From positions 9,106,507 to 9,170,506 of the forward strand of contig NZ_JAUSYH010000001.1 in the NCBI RefSeq assembly GCF_030816715.1: a stretch of DNA of 64,000 bases, written 5' to 3'. Positions within the stretch are counted from its first letter, which is position 1. Each line of letters begins with the position of its first letter. Of this stretch, positions 17,494-25,178 are shown one piece after another. A program made the position numbers and the translations under genes. The DNA is from Streptomyces achromogenes (GTDB lineage: Bacteria > Actinomycetota > Actinomycetes > Streptomycetales > Streptomycetaceae). The notes beneath the pieces were generated by a model. The model was not told the DNA's origin and ran no database searches. It saw only the letters and a program-made list of their open reading frames with translations.

Positions 17494-18989
17494 GGCGAGT
17501 TCAACCAGTCGTTGCAACACCGGGCTGTTGCAGCGAGCGTAGCTGTTCTTCGAAGACCTCGGTCGGCGTCCGCCAACCCAGGACTTTGCGGGGCCGGTTG
17601 TTGATCGCCATGGCGACGGCTTCGAGGTCCGTGAACGACCAGCGGGAGAGATCGGTGCCCTTCGGGAAGTACTGGCGCAGCAGCCCGTTCGTGTTCTCGT
17701 TCGTCGGTCGTTGCCAGGGCGAGTGCGGATCGGCGAAGAACACCTTCGTCCCGGTATCGAGGGCGAACTGGGCATGAGCGGAGAGTTCCTTCCCGCGGTC
17801 CCAGGTGAGGGTTTTGCGTAGCTGCTCAGGCAATTGCGTCATCGACGTGGTGAGCGCTGTGTTCATCGCGATCGCGCCATAGCCCCCGAGCGAGGGGCCG
17901 TTCTTCACGGGCGGCTTCTCGCCCCAGCCCTCGAGCCGGGGCAGGTGCACCAGGAGCGTGGAGCGGCTGCTGCGCTCGACGAGCGTGCCGATCGCGGAGC
18001 GGCCCGTCCCGATGATCAAATCGCCTTCCCAGTGTCCGGGGACCGCGCGGTCCGTGGCCTCGGCGGGGCGTTCGCTGAGGACGACGTCCGCGGTGACATG
18101 CCCCTGCGGTTTGTTCTGCGACCGTGCACGGGGAGTCCGCAGCGCCCGGCCGGTACGCAGACACGTGACCAGCTCCCGCTTGAGCGCGCCACGGCCCTCG
18201 ATGAACAGCGCCTGGTAGATCGCTTCGTGGCTGATGCGCATGGACTCATCATCGGGGAAGTCGGCATGGAGACGGTGCGAGATCTGCTCCGGGCTCCATG
18301 CCGTCGCCCATCGTCTGTCCTGCCGGTGCGGCTTGTTCAGCCCCTTCCATGCGGGCGTCCTGGGTCCGGGGACGATCGTGCTGTCGGGGCGGCGGATGCT
18401 GTCGGCGAGCCGGTCCTGCACGTACTCACGCAACCTGTCGTTGCCTGCGAGCTTCGCGGTCTTCGGCCGCTTGGCGGCCTGCTGTGCTTTCCACTGGGCG
18501 ACCGTCGCGCGGTACTCCTGCTTGCCGCTGCGCGTGGCGGCGTTGCGGCGCAGTTCGCGAGAGATCGTTCCGGGGTCACGCCCCAGGGCGCGGGCGATCT
18601 CGCGCACGCCCTTGCTCATCGCCCTGAGGATCGCGATCTCCTCGCGCTCTTCGAACGTGAGGTACCGGCCCGTGGGCTCGGCCAACGAGATCGGAGGCAT
18701 GCCGCCAGCGTGACGAAACCACCTCGCACCCACCGGCCACGACACGCCGACCGCCAACGACGCCTCCACCGTCGTGACCCCCGTGGCGATCAGTCGCCAG
18801 AACTGGCGCTGCACGACCCGAGACGGATCAGGCCGCCCCGGCGAACGCATCGCCGGCCGCAACGCACGGTCAGCGCGCCACTGCCGACGCCGCCCCTCCG
18901 GGACATCGCTGGTCTTCAAACTCCAGTCCGCCGTAGCCACGTCGCACACCTCCGAGATCAGGGTGTTGCGACGACCAGTTGAATCCACC
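17494..18989 (-). mobile_element. IS30-family insertion sequence
   Basis: 1,496 bp. Ends form imperfect 28-bp inverted repeats: GGCGAGTTCAACCAGTCG on the left and GGTGGATTCAACTGGTCG on the right read inward, both continuing to GCAACACC. A 3-bp direct repeat CTG (17491-17493 and 18990-18992) flanks it, as expected for IS30. It is inserted in the OrfB of the IS3 element at the Gln codon after HSDRGS. Confidence 0.9.
17501..18940 (-). CDS. IS30-family transposase
   Basis: 479 residues from GTG 18940, which is preceded by GGAGG with good spacing; the frame is open to 18988. The N-terminal part has a helix-turn-helix (FWRLIATGVTTVEASLAVGV) and the IS30 signature TFEEREEIAILRAMSKGVRE, then IARALGRDPGTISRELRRNA. 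The integrase core shows HWEGDLIIGTGRSAIGTLVE (first D), LTWDRGKELSAHAQFALDTG (second D) and FFADPHSPWQRPTNENTNGL with the catalytic E in NENTNG. The frame is intact and the ends are complete, so this element may still be active. Confidence 0.92.
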   Translation of the reverse strand: MATADWSLKTSDVPEGRRRQWRADRALRPAMRSPGRPDPSRVVQRQFWRLIATGVTTVEASLAVGVSWPVGARWFRHAGGMPPISLAEPTGRYLTFEEREEIAILRAMSKGVREIARALGRDPGTISRELRRNAATRSGKQEYRATVAQWKAQQAAKRPKTAKLAGNDRLREYVQDRLADSIRRPDSTIVPGPRTPAWKGLNKPHRQDRRWATAWSPEQISHRLHADFPDDESMRISHEAIYQALFIEGRGALKRELVTCLRTGRALRTPRARSQNKPQGHVTADVVLSERPAEATDRAVPGHWEGDLIIGTGRSAIGTLVERSSRSTLLVHLPRLEGWGEKPPVKNGPSLGGYGAIAMNTALTTSMTQLPEQLRKTLTWDRGKELSAHAQFALDTGTKVFFADPHSPWQRPTNENTNGLLRQYFPKGTDLSRWSFTDLEAVAMAINNRPRKVLGWRTPTEVFEEQLRSLQQPGVATTG

Positions 18990-19593
18990 CTGCGAGCCGC
19001 GGTCCGAATGCACTACGCACCCGGCGACTTGGCCGCGGCGGGCGACGGCGGACTGCAGCGCGGCCACGGCGAGGCGGGACTGCATCCGGGCGTCGATGGA
19101 GTAGCCCACAATGCGGCCCGAAAAGGCGTCCTTGACTGCGCACAGGTACAGCTTGCCCTCGCCCGTCGCGTGCTCGGTGATGTCCGTGAGCCACAACCGG
19201 TTCGGCCCGGCCGCGGTGAAGTTCCGCCGCACCAAGTCATCGTGGAGCGGTGGCCCGGCTTTGGCGTTCTTGCCGCGGCATCTTCGCTTGCCGAAGGCGC
19301 TCCACCAGCCATTGTCCCGGCAGATCCGCCAGGCGGTCCGCTCAGCCATCGCCTCACCGGCGGGCGCGGGCCTCGTCGAGCAGGAAGCGGTGTCCGAACT
19401 CGGGATCGTCGGGGTGAGCGTCGAACAGGGCGTTGGCCCGGTATGCCTCGGCCAGTTCGGCATCGGTGACCGGTCTGGTCAGCCACCGGTAGCAGGGCTG
19501 GCGGGCCAGCCCGAGCACCCGGCACGTCACCGCCACCGGCACCCGGTAAGGGGCAGCGGCGGCGGCCAGCTCGCGGACGAGCGGGTACATCAT
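18990..19593 (-). pseudogene. IS3 OrfB, N-terminal half
   Basis: Begins MMYPLVRELAAAAAPYRVPV with the CRVLGLARQPCYRWL motif of IS3 OrfB. A frameshift occurs near 19360, after which the reading is AMAERTAWRICRDNGWWSAF, RRNFTAAGPNRLWLTDITEH (first D), LYLCAVKDAFSGRIVGYSID and CVVHSDRGSQ (second D). The IS30 insertion ends it at 18990. Two independent lesions mean it is non-functional. Confidence 0.88.
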
Positions 19594-19882
19594 TTTGCCG
19601 GCAGGTTCGCCTGCGACAGGTACGCCGCGGCCCTCCTCAGCACCTCGTTCTCCTGTTCCAGCAACCGGATCCGCTTGCGGGCCTCGCGCAGCTCGGCCGA
19701 CTCGCCCGAGGCCGTTGCGGGCCTGGCGCCCTCATCGGTCTCGGCGCGGCGCAGCCACTTCGACAATGTGATCGGGTGGACGCCGAAGTCGGCGGCGATC
19801 TGTTCCAGCGTGACGCCGGGGCACGGTTGCGCGCGACCCGCACGACGTCCTCGCGGAACTCCTTCGGATACGGCTTGGGCAC
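19590..19882 (-). pseudogene. IS3 OrfA, frameshifted
   Basis: Starts PKPYPKEFREDVVRVARNR, then after a one-base shift near 19820 continues GVTLEQIAADFGVHPITLSK, WLRRAETDEG and a leucine zipper RIRLLEQENEVLRRAAAYLS. This is the helix-turn-helix/leucine-zipper OrfA of IS3 elements, which normally joins OrfB by programmed frameshifting. The extra frameshift before the HTH is a lesion, not the programmed one. Confidence 0.85.
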
Positions 19883-20052
19883 TGCAACATCCTTCCAGGC
19901 TGCCTCTCAGCAAGCCAGGTCAGGTGTCACCGAACCCTGCAGCAGTCCCGTGTCGTGCACGAGGCCGCTGGGTAGCGGGACGCGGTCAGCCGCGTAATCG
20001 CACGCGATAAACCCGGCGACGTCGGCGTTCATCCCCGGGATACTGGTCGCCC

Positions 20053-20799
20053 ATGGATGAGGTCAAAGTCGTTGTCGCCCATTCCGAGCGCGCGACTCTG
20101 CGCGTCGGCGACGTTTTCCTGAAGGTGGACGCCGATCAGGCGCGCATTGATGTCGAGGTCGAGGCGATGTCTCTCGCGCCGGTCCCGACCCCGGAGGTCC
20201 TGTGGCGCAAGCCGTCCGTGCTCGCGACCGCCGCACTCCCGGGGACGACGCTTGGGCGCCTCGGCGGGCCGTCGACCGGGTCGCCGGCGGCGTGGGCCGC
20301 GGTGGGCGCCGCCATCCGGAAGCTGCACGACGCGCCGCTGCCGTCCCGGCCGGGCCAGGCCGGCCGGAGCATCGTCGCGCTGGCGGAGGAACTCGACGCC
20401 GAGTGCGAGTTGCTTGTGACGAACGGCGTCCTGCCCGCCGACCTGGTCACCCGCAACCGCCGGGTCGCCGAGGCCGCGCTCCGGCCGTGGATTCCGGCGT
20501 TCACGCACGGCGACCTGCAGATCGATCACGTCTTCGTCGACGGCGACGAGGTCACCGGCATCATCGACTGGTCCGAGGCGGGCCAGGGTGATGCCCTGTA
20601 CGACCTCGCCACTTTCACGCTCGGACACGAGGAGCACCTCGCCGACGTCATCGTCGGCTATGGCACCGACATCGACCTTGTCGTGATCCACGCGTGGTGG
20701 TCGTTGCGAAGCCTGCTGATAGTTCGCTGGCTGGTCGAGCACGGCTTCGACCCGTTCGCGCCGGGCTGTGAGGTCGATGTGCTGAGATCGCGGATGTGA
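20053..20799 (+). CDS. Aminoglycoside phosphotransferase-fold kinase (APH family)
   Basis: 248 residues. The C-lobe shows the Brenner-type motif FTHGDLQIDHVFVDGDEVTG (catalytic HGD, with His in place of the usual Asn) followed by IIDWSEAGQGDALYDLATFT with the metal-binding Asp before Trp. The N-lobe has VFLKVDAD (ATP lysine) and VLATAALPGTTLG. The family includes macrolide, hygromycin and aminoglycoside kinases and metabolic kinases. The substrate cannot be told; the position among mobile-element remnants would suit an acquired resistance gene. No strong ribosome-binding site before the ATG. Confidence 0.8.
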   Translation: MDEVKVVVAHSERATLRVGDVFLKVDADQARIDVEVEAMSLAPVPTPEVLWRKPSVLATAALPGTTLGRLGGPSTGSPAAWAAVGAAIRKLHDAPLPSRPGQAGRSIVALAEELDAECELLVTNGVLPADLVTRNRRVAEAALRPWIPAFTHGDLQIDHVFVDGDEVTGIIDWSEAGQGDALYDLATFTLGHEEHLADVIVGYGTDIDLVVIHAWWSLRSLLIVRWLVEHGFDPFAPGCEVDVLRSRM

Positions 20800-20860
20800 G
20801 GCTGCGCGGGCCCGACTGCCAGGTATGCGTTCTGACGCATCGAGCAGGCCATCCCCTGGG

Positions 20861-21340
20861 GCGCATCACCTTGCTGCTCCTCCTCTATGCCCAAAAACCC
20901 TCAGCGATCCACCGGTTGACCACCGAGGACATCGAGGTCGGCGCCCAGACAGTACGTCTCCACCTCGGCGATGCACCCGTCCAGCTGCCCGAGCCCGTCG
21001 CCGCACTGGCCCGCACCGTCGCCGCGAACCGCAAGGGCCACGCGACCATCGGCGCCCTGGCCCCTCACCCTGGCTCTTCCCCGGAGGCCAGCCCGGACGA
21101 CCGATCAGCACCACACAGCTGACACAACGGCTGAACCAGCTCGGGATCCGGCCCAACCAGGCCCGCAGCACCGCACTCTTCCAGCTCGCCACCGAGATCC
21201 CCGCCGCGATCCTCGCCCGCACCCTGGGCATCCACACCGACGTCGCCGTCGCCTGGCAACGGCTCTCCGCCGGCGACTGGGCCAGCTACGCGGCCGAAGT
21301 GAGCTCGCGGAACACCACCACCAAGGAGTCATCACCATGA
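20861..21340 (+). pseudogene. Tyrosine recombinase/integrase remnant (Tn554-like type)
   Basis: First frame: GRITLLLLLYAQKPSAIHRL, TTEDIEVGAQTVRLHLGDAP, VQLPEPVAALARTVAANRKG. After a shift near 21070: PWLFPGGQPGRPISTTQLTQ, RLNQLGIRPNQARSTALFQL, ARTLGIHTDVAVAWQRLSAG, DWASYAAEV. This is the catalytic half of an actinomycete site-specific recombinase family; the tyrosine-containing end is degenerate. The N-terminus is missing and the frame is broken. Its stop overlaps the start of the HAD gene (ATGA). Confidence 0.7.
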
Positions 21341-21972
21341 CCGCTCGCCCCTACGACGCTGTGCTCTGTGACATCGACGGCGTGGTCCGGCACTGGCCCA
21401 CCGCCGATGGCATCGAACGCAGCCACGGGCTTCCCGCAGGTGCACTCGCGAAGGCGGCCTTCGCCCCGTCACGCCTTCACCCCGCGATCACCGGAGAGAC
21501 CACCGACGAGCAGTGGCGCTCGGCGGTGGCTGCGGACCTCACTGAAATTTGCGGATCGAGCGCCCACGCCCACGCTGCGGTCACCGACTGGTCCAACCTG
21601 GTGCCCCGCGTCGATCACGAGGTCGTGTTCCTCCTCGCCCAGGCTCGCACCATCGCAACCGTCGCTCTGGTCTCCAACGCGACCACCCGACTGGAGTGGG
21701 ATCTCGCCCAGCAAGGGCTCGACGACCTCGCCGACATCGTGGTGAACACCTCTCGCGTCGGCGTCATGAAGCCGGATCCCCGCGTGTACCTCCTGGCCGC
21801 AGAACGCGCCGGCGCCCCGCTCCACCGCTGTCTCTTCATCGACGACACTGCCGCCAACGTCATCGCAGCCAGCGAAGTGGGCATGACCGCCCTGCACTAC
21901 CGGCAGATCGAAGATCTCCTCACAGCCCTGGCGCCTCTCCTCAACACAGCACCAGACGCACAGCACACGTGA
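21337..21972 (+). CDS. HAD-superfamily hydrolase
   Basis: 211 residues. HAD motif I is VLCDIDGVV (D12 nucleophile, D14 acid/base). A cap insertion follows (about 20-85). Motif II is VALVSNATTR, motif III lysine MKPDPRVYLLAAERAG, motif IV FIDDTAANVIAASEVGM. AAGGAG sits 8 bases before the ATG. The gene overlaps the stop of the integrase remnant, suggesting it was once translationally coupled to it as cargo. Typical of phosphoglycolate-phosphatase-like/haloacid dehalogenase-like enzymes; the substrate is unknown. Confidence 0.88.
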   Translation: MTARPYDAVLCDIDGVVRHWPTADGIERSHGLPAGALAKAAFAPSRLHPAITGETTDEQWRSAVAADLTEICGSSAHAHAAVTDWSNLVPRVDHEVVFLLAQARTIATVALVSNATTRLEWDLAQQGLDDLADIVVNTSRVGVMKPDPRVYLLAAERAGAPLHRCLFIDDTAANVIAASEVGMTALHYRQIEDLLTALAPLLNTAPDAQHT

Positions 21973-22017
21973 CCCGCAGGTGCATTCGGACAGTTCCAAT
22001 ACCCGACGTCACCATTA

Positions 22018-22566
22018 GTCGGCGCCGCCGAACGGCGCCGGGAGGCCGTCGACCGCGTGACCGCCCTTCAGTTTGACCGGCACGGTCAGCGGGTCTGGCG
22101 CACAGCGAAGAGCCTGCTGGACTCCGAGCGCGTGCGCCGGGCGATCGGCGAGGTCGCCACCGCCTACGGCGTCTGCCGGGAACCGTCCAACGTGGCCGCC
22201 GGCGGTCACGCCTGCCCGCTCCGCTTTCGCTGCCTGGGCTGCGAGCACTTCAGCACCGACGTCTCCTACCTGCCCGACCTCGAAGCCCACCTCGCCGACT
22301 TGCTCCGTAGCCGCGAACGCCTGATGTCCGCCTTCGAGGCCGACGACTGGGCACGAGCCCAGGCCATGCCCTCCGAAGAGGAGATCCGACGAGTCCGACG
22401 CCTCATCCAACGCGTCAAGTCCGACCTCGACGACCTCACGCCCGAGGAGCGCGCCCAGATCGAGCAGGCCGTCAGCCTTGTACGCCGCAGCCCCACCGTC
22501 CTGCTCGGCATGCCCCGCATCGGCCAGCCCCTGCCCGACGTCCGCCCCCCGAGGACCGCCCCGTGA
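22018..22566 (+). pseudogene. Tn554-like TnpB-type recombinase, C-terminal part
   Basis: Reads GAAERRREAVDRVTALQFDR, then the Zn-ribbon-like tail CREPSNVAAGGHACPLRFRC, LGCEHFSTDVSYLPDLEAHL and a long C-terminal helix. This is the distinctive C-terminus of actinomycete relatives of the Tn554 TnpB integrase (family knowledge). The catalytic domain upstream is missing, so it is 5'-truncated just after the HAD gene. Its stop overlaps the GTG of the next gene (GTGA), the normal arrangement in these transposon operons. Confidence 0.75.
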
Positions 22567-23087
22567 CGACCGCAATGAACGACGGCCGAAAGGCCGGCAC
22601 CGACCGCCGACGGCAGCGGGTGACCAACGCCCTCACGACAGCGGCCAGCAGCGGCTCACCCATCACCGTCTCCGGCATCGCCCGGCAGGCCGGCGTGGAC
22701 CGCACCTTCCTCCACCGCCACCGCGACCTGCTCGCCCTGATCCACACCGCCGAACGCGAACCCGTCACGAACACCCCTGCTGGTTCCGCTCCTGTCAGCC
22801 GCGCCTCGCTCCAGGCCGATCTCGCCAACGCGCAGGCTCGCAGCACCCGGCTGGTGGGCCGCATCCAACAGCTGGAGAAGCGCCTCTCCGTCGCGCTCGG
22901 GGAACAGGTCTGGCACGAGTCCGGCCTCGGTGCCCCCGCCGATGTCGAGGAACTCCAGCGGACGATCACCCGCCTGGAACAGCAGACCGTCGATCTGAAG
23001 GCGTCCCTGGAGGAGCGCGAGGCCGAACTGGAGGCTGCCCGGGAAGCCAACCGGCAACTGACCAGGGCCCTGAACCAGCGCGAGTGA
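22563..23087 (+). CDS. DUF6262-like transposon accessory protein (TnpC-type)
   Basis: 174 residues. The N-terminal helix-turn-helix includes ITVSGIARQAGVDRTFLHRH, RDLLALIH; the rest is a long coiled coil (LANAQARSTRLVGRIQQLEK and LEEREAELEAAREANRQLTR). This layout matches the small third protein of Tn554-like three-gene transposition modules (DUF6262, recalled from family annotation). Its partner recombinase immediately upstream is truncated, so it is likely an orphan. GTG start overlaps the recombinase stop. Confidence 0.75.
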   Translation: MTTAMNDGRKAGTDRRRQRVTNALTTAASSGSPITVSGIARQAGVDRTFLHRHRDLLALIHTAEREPVTNTPAGSAPVSRASLQADLANAQARSTRLVGRIQQLEKRLSVALGEQVWHESGLGAPADVEELQRTITRLEQQTVDLKASLEEREAELEAAREANRQLTRALNQRE

Positions 23088-23234
23088 CCAGGCCGTCAGC
23101 CCGGCACCACTTCGGGTGTGCGTCCGGGACACGGAACGAGAGTGCCCGCAGCTGTCAGCCCTGACGATCGTCAAGGTCCGGTGCTGCCGTTCGGCTCGGG
23201 TTCCCGGCTATTGCCGCTTCTACGTTCGGTCCTC

Positions 23235-23711
23235 ATGGAACGAAAACCGCGAATGAAAGCGCGAGCCGGTCGGCTGCTCGGCACGCTGGCCGTCCTGGGC
23301 GTAGGAGCAGGAGTTGTCACCTGGCTGTCCCCCGGTGGCCTGGGTGAGGTTGGTGCTGTCGAGGTCACAGGTGGAGCTTCGGCGTCCGCGTACCGGTCGG
23401 TGACCGGGTCGGTGGCCGATGCACCGTCGTGGCTGGGCCCCCTCCTGGACATGGCCACCGAAGGCACTCTTGTGATCCTCGGAATGTTGCTGGTCTGGAT
23501 GTGGTGGACGGCAATCCGCCGCAAAGACACACGGGGGATTGCCGGATCCGTTCTGACCGGTCTCGGCACCGTCGTGGCCTATGCGGTGAGCGAAGCGGTG
23601 AAGCTCGTGGTGGACGAGGAGCGCCCTTGCCGTGCGTTACGCGCAGGCGTCGAATCTGTCGCGGAATGCCCCGGAGTGGGGGACTGGTCGTTTCCAAGCA
23701 ACCACGCCACC
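23235..23711 (+). pseudogene. PAP2-family phosphatase cut off by IS6
   Basis: From ATG 23235 the protein has an N-terminal membrane segment (GTLAVLGVGAGVVTWL), two further membrane segments and the PAP2 phosphatase motif 1 KLVVDEERPCRAL (KxxxxxxRP) and the start of motif 2 WSFPSNHATGA (SxxH). The coding frame then enters IS6 copy B at 23712 and stops at 23744. The third motif (SRxxxxxHxxxD) is absent, and no continuation is found beyond the IS, so DNA was also lost. Family role: lipid or undecaprenyl pyrophosphate phosphatase. Confidence 0.85.
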
Positions 23712-24569
23712 GGCGCTGTCACGTTGGTTGGCGGGGTGGGATGATCTTCTGGTTGATCGTGCTGGAAGGGGCTGTCTGTGGGGGCCGTGTCGCCGTCGTA
23801 CAAGGGGCACCGGTACCCGGTCGAGGTCATCTCCCACTGTGTGTGGCTTTACCACCGCTTCCCGCTGTCATTCCGCGAGGTCGAGGAGCTCATGCTCGAG
23901 CGTGGGATCGTCGTCTCCTACGAGACGATCCGCCGCTGGTGCGCCAAGTTCGGGCAGACCTACGCAGGCGCGCTGCGCCGCCGACAGCCTCAGCCTGGTG
24001 ACAAATGGCACCTGGACGAGGTCTTCGTCAAGATCAATGGAGAACAGAAGTACCTGTGGCGGGTCGTCGACCAGGACGGCAACGTGCTGGACATCCTGGT
24101 GCAGAACCGGCGGGACAAGGCCGCGGCCAGGCGCTTCTTCCGCAGACTGATGAAGAGGACCGGTGCGGTGCCGCGGGTCATCGTCACCGACAAGCTCCGC
24201 TCCTACAGTGCCGCCCACCGCGAGGTCATGCCCTGCATCGAGCACCGACAGTCGAAGTACCTCAACAACCGGGCCGAGAACAGCCACCAGCCCACCAGAC
24301 AACGCGAAGGAGCGATGAAGGGCTTCCGCTCAGTGGGCGGGGCCCAGCGGTTCCTGTCCGCGTTCAGCGGCATCTCGCCCCACTTCCGGCCCCGCCGCCA
24401 CCTGATGACCGCTGCCGCCCACCGAGCCGAGATGACCGTCCGCTTCGCAATCTGGGAGCTCACCGGCGTTACCGGCCTTGCCACCGCGGCCTGAGTACAG
24501 CCCGAAACTGGGCTCCACCACGCTGCGACGCACCATCAGACACCGCCCACTCAACAACGTGACAGCGCC
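23712..24569 (+). mobile_element. IS6-family insertion sequence, copy B
   Basis: 858 bp with the same 15-bp inverted repeats (GGCGCTGTCACGTTG) as copy A, in the opposite orientation. No 8-bp target duplication (ACGCCACC left, GCTGACAT right). A PAP2 gene ends on the left and a recombinase-type C-terminus starts directly on the right; these were not one gene, so a deletion or rearrangement accompanied insertion. Confidence 0.92.
23778..24494 (+). CDS. IS6-family transposase
   Basis: 238 residues, uninterrupted. HTH region PLSFREVEELMLERGIVVSY, ETIRRWCAKFG; catalytic DDE: KWHLDEVFVKINGEQKYLWR (D), VIVTDKLRSYSAAHREVMP (D) and NRAENSHQPTRQREGAMKGF (E). Length and motifs match active IS6/IS26-type enzymes, which move by replicative cointegration. 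GTG start. The other copy differs by a frameshift and a 3-base indel near the end. Confidence 0.93.
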   Translation: MGAVSPSYKGHRYPVEVISHCVWLYHRFPLSFREVEELMLERGIVVSYETIRRWCAKFGQTYAGALRRRQPQPGDKWHLDEVFVKINGEQKYLWRVVDQDGNVLDILVQNRRDKAAARRFFRRLMKRTGAVPRVIVTDKLRSYSAAHREVMPCIEHRQSKYLNNRAENSHQPTRQREGAMKGFRSVGGAQRFLSAFSGISPHFRPRRHLMTAAAHRAEMTVRFAIWELTGVTGLATAA

Positions 24570-24686
24570 GCTGACATCGTCGCTGATCCACTGGCACCAC
24601 CCATCCGCCACGAACGCGAGCGGCGTGAACTCGACCGCCTCATGTCGATCATCAGCAACCATGAGCGAGGGGTGGCGAGCACGTGA
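24570..24686 (+). pseudogene. Recombinase-type C-terminal tail after IS6
   Basis: Directly after the IS the frame reads ADIVADPLAPPIRHERERRE, LDRLMSIISNHERGVAST and stop; the stop overlaps the next GTG (GTGA). Position in front of a TnpC-like gene suggests it is the end of a Tn554-like recombinase whose body was removed. The protein family is inferred from context. Confidence 0.5.
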
Positions 24687-25113
24687 ACAGCATTCCGCTC
24701 GACAACGAGCAGGACCCAACTCGTCGGGCAATCATCGGCGCGATGAACCGGCTCTTCGCCGGCATCCTTCAGGGTCGAACGGACGGCTCAACGTTTCTCA
24801 GTTGGCTATTGAAGCAAACGTCAAACGCTGGCATCTGACTCACCAGCATGCCGATCTCCGACAGCTCTTTCAGACCAAGGCCATCGAGCTGGAGACGAAG
24901 AGGACTTCGAACGTCCATTCCTCGGACGCCTTCGAGGAGCTGAAGAAGAAGCACAAGGAGCTGCAGGCCCACTGCAGGATCTTGGAAGCGCGTCTTCAGC
25001 TCTACGCGACCACCTTGAACCTGCTGTCCCTGGAGAACGCGGCCCTCTCAGGCCGAGACGCTGACGCGACCAAGATCCGAGCCATGCCGCGGCAGCCGCA
25101 GCACATGCCCTGA
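24683..25113 (+). pseudogene. TnpC-like accessory protein, frameshifted
   Basis: From GTG 24683: NSIPLDNEQDPTRRAIIGAM, NRLFAG. After a one-base shift near 24768 it continues SGSNGRLNVSQLAIEANVKR, WHLTHQHADLRQLFQ, and a long charged helix AFEELKKKHKELQAHCRILE, ARLQLYATTLNLLSLENAAL. The architecture (HTH then coiled coil) parallels the gene at 22563-23087, but the sequences differ. It belongs to a second Tn554-like module. Confidence 0.6.
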
Positions 25114-25178
25114 CAAGCACTGGAAGACCCTGGTTCAGAGCAACACTGCTGTTGCGCGACATGCGACGGTGACTTACC

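Larger units (their letters stand above)
17169..19951 (-). mobile_element. IS3-family element, decayed and interrupted by IS30
   Basis: Imperfect 27-bp inverted repeats begin ACGGGACTGCTGCA and end GGTGACA (17169-17195, and 19925-19951 reversed). Inside are OrfA and OrfB of an IS3-type element, read on the minus strand, each with a frameshift, and an IS30 element that splits OrfB. No 3-4 bp target duplication is evident at the outer ends. The IS3 insertion is older than the IS30 insertion. Confidence 0.85.

Noticed and set aside
17834..18982. 382-codon plus-strand frame across the IS30 element
   Set aside because: Antisense of the IS30 transposase; composition Arg/Ala-rich and motif-free.
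8962..23711. Composite transposon bounded by the two IS6 copies
   Set aside because: Orientation and absence of target duplications do not prove a single mobile unit; kept only as a possible rearranged segment.
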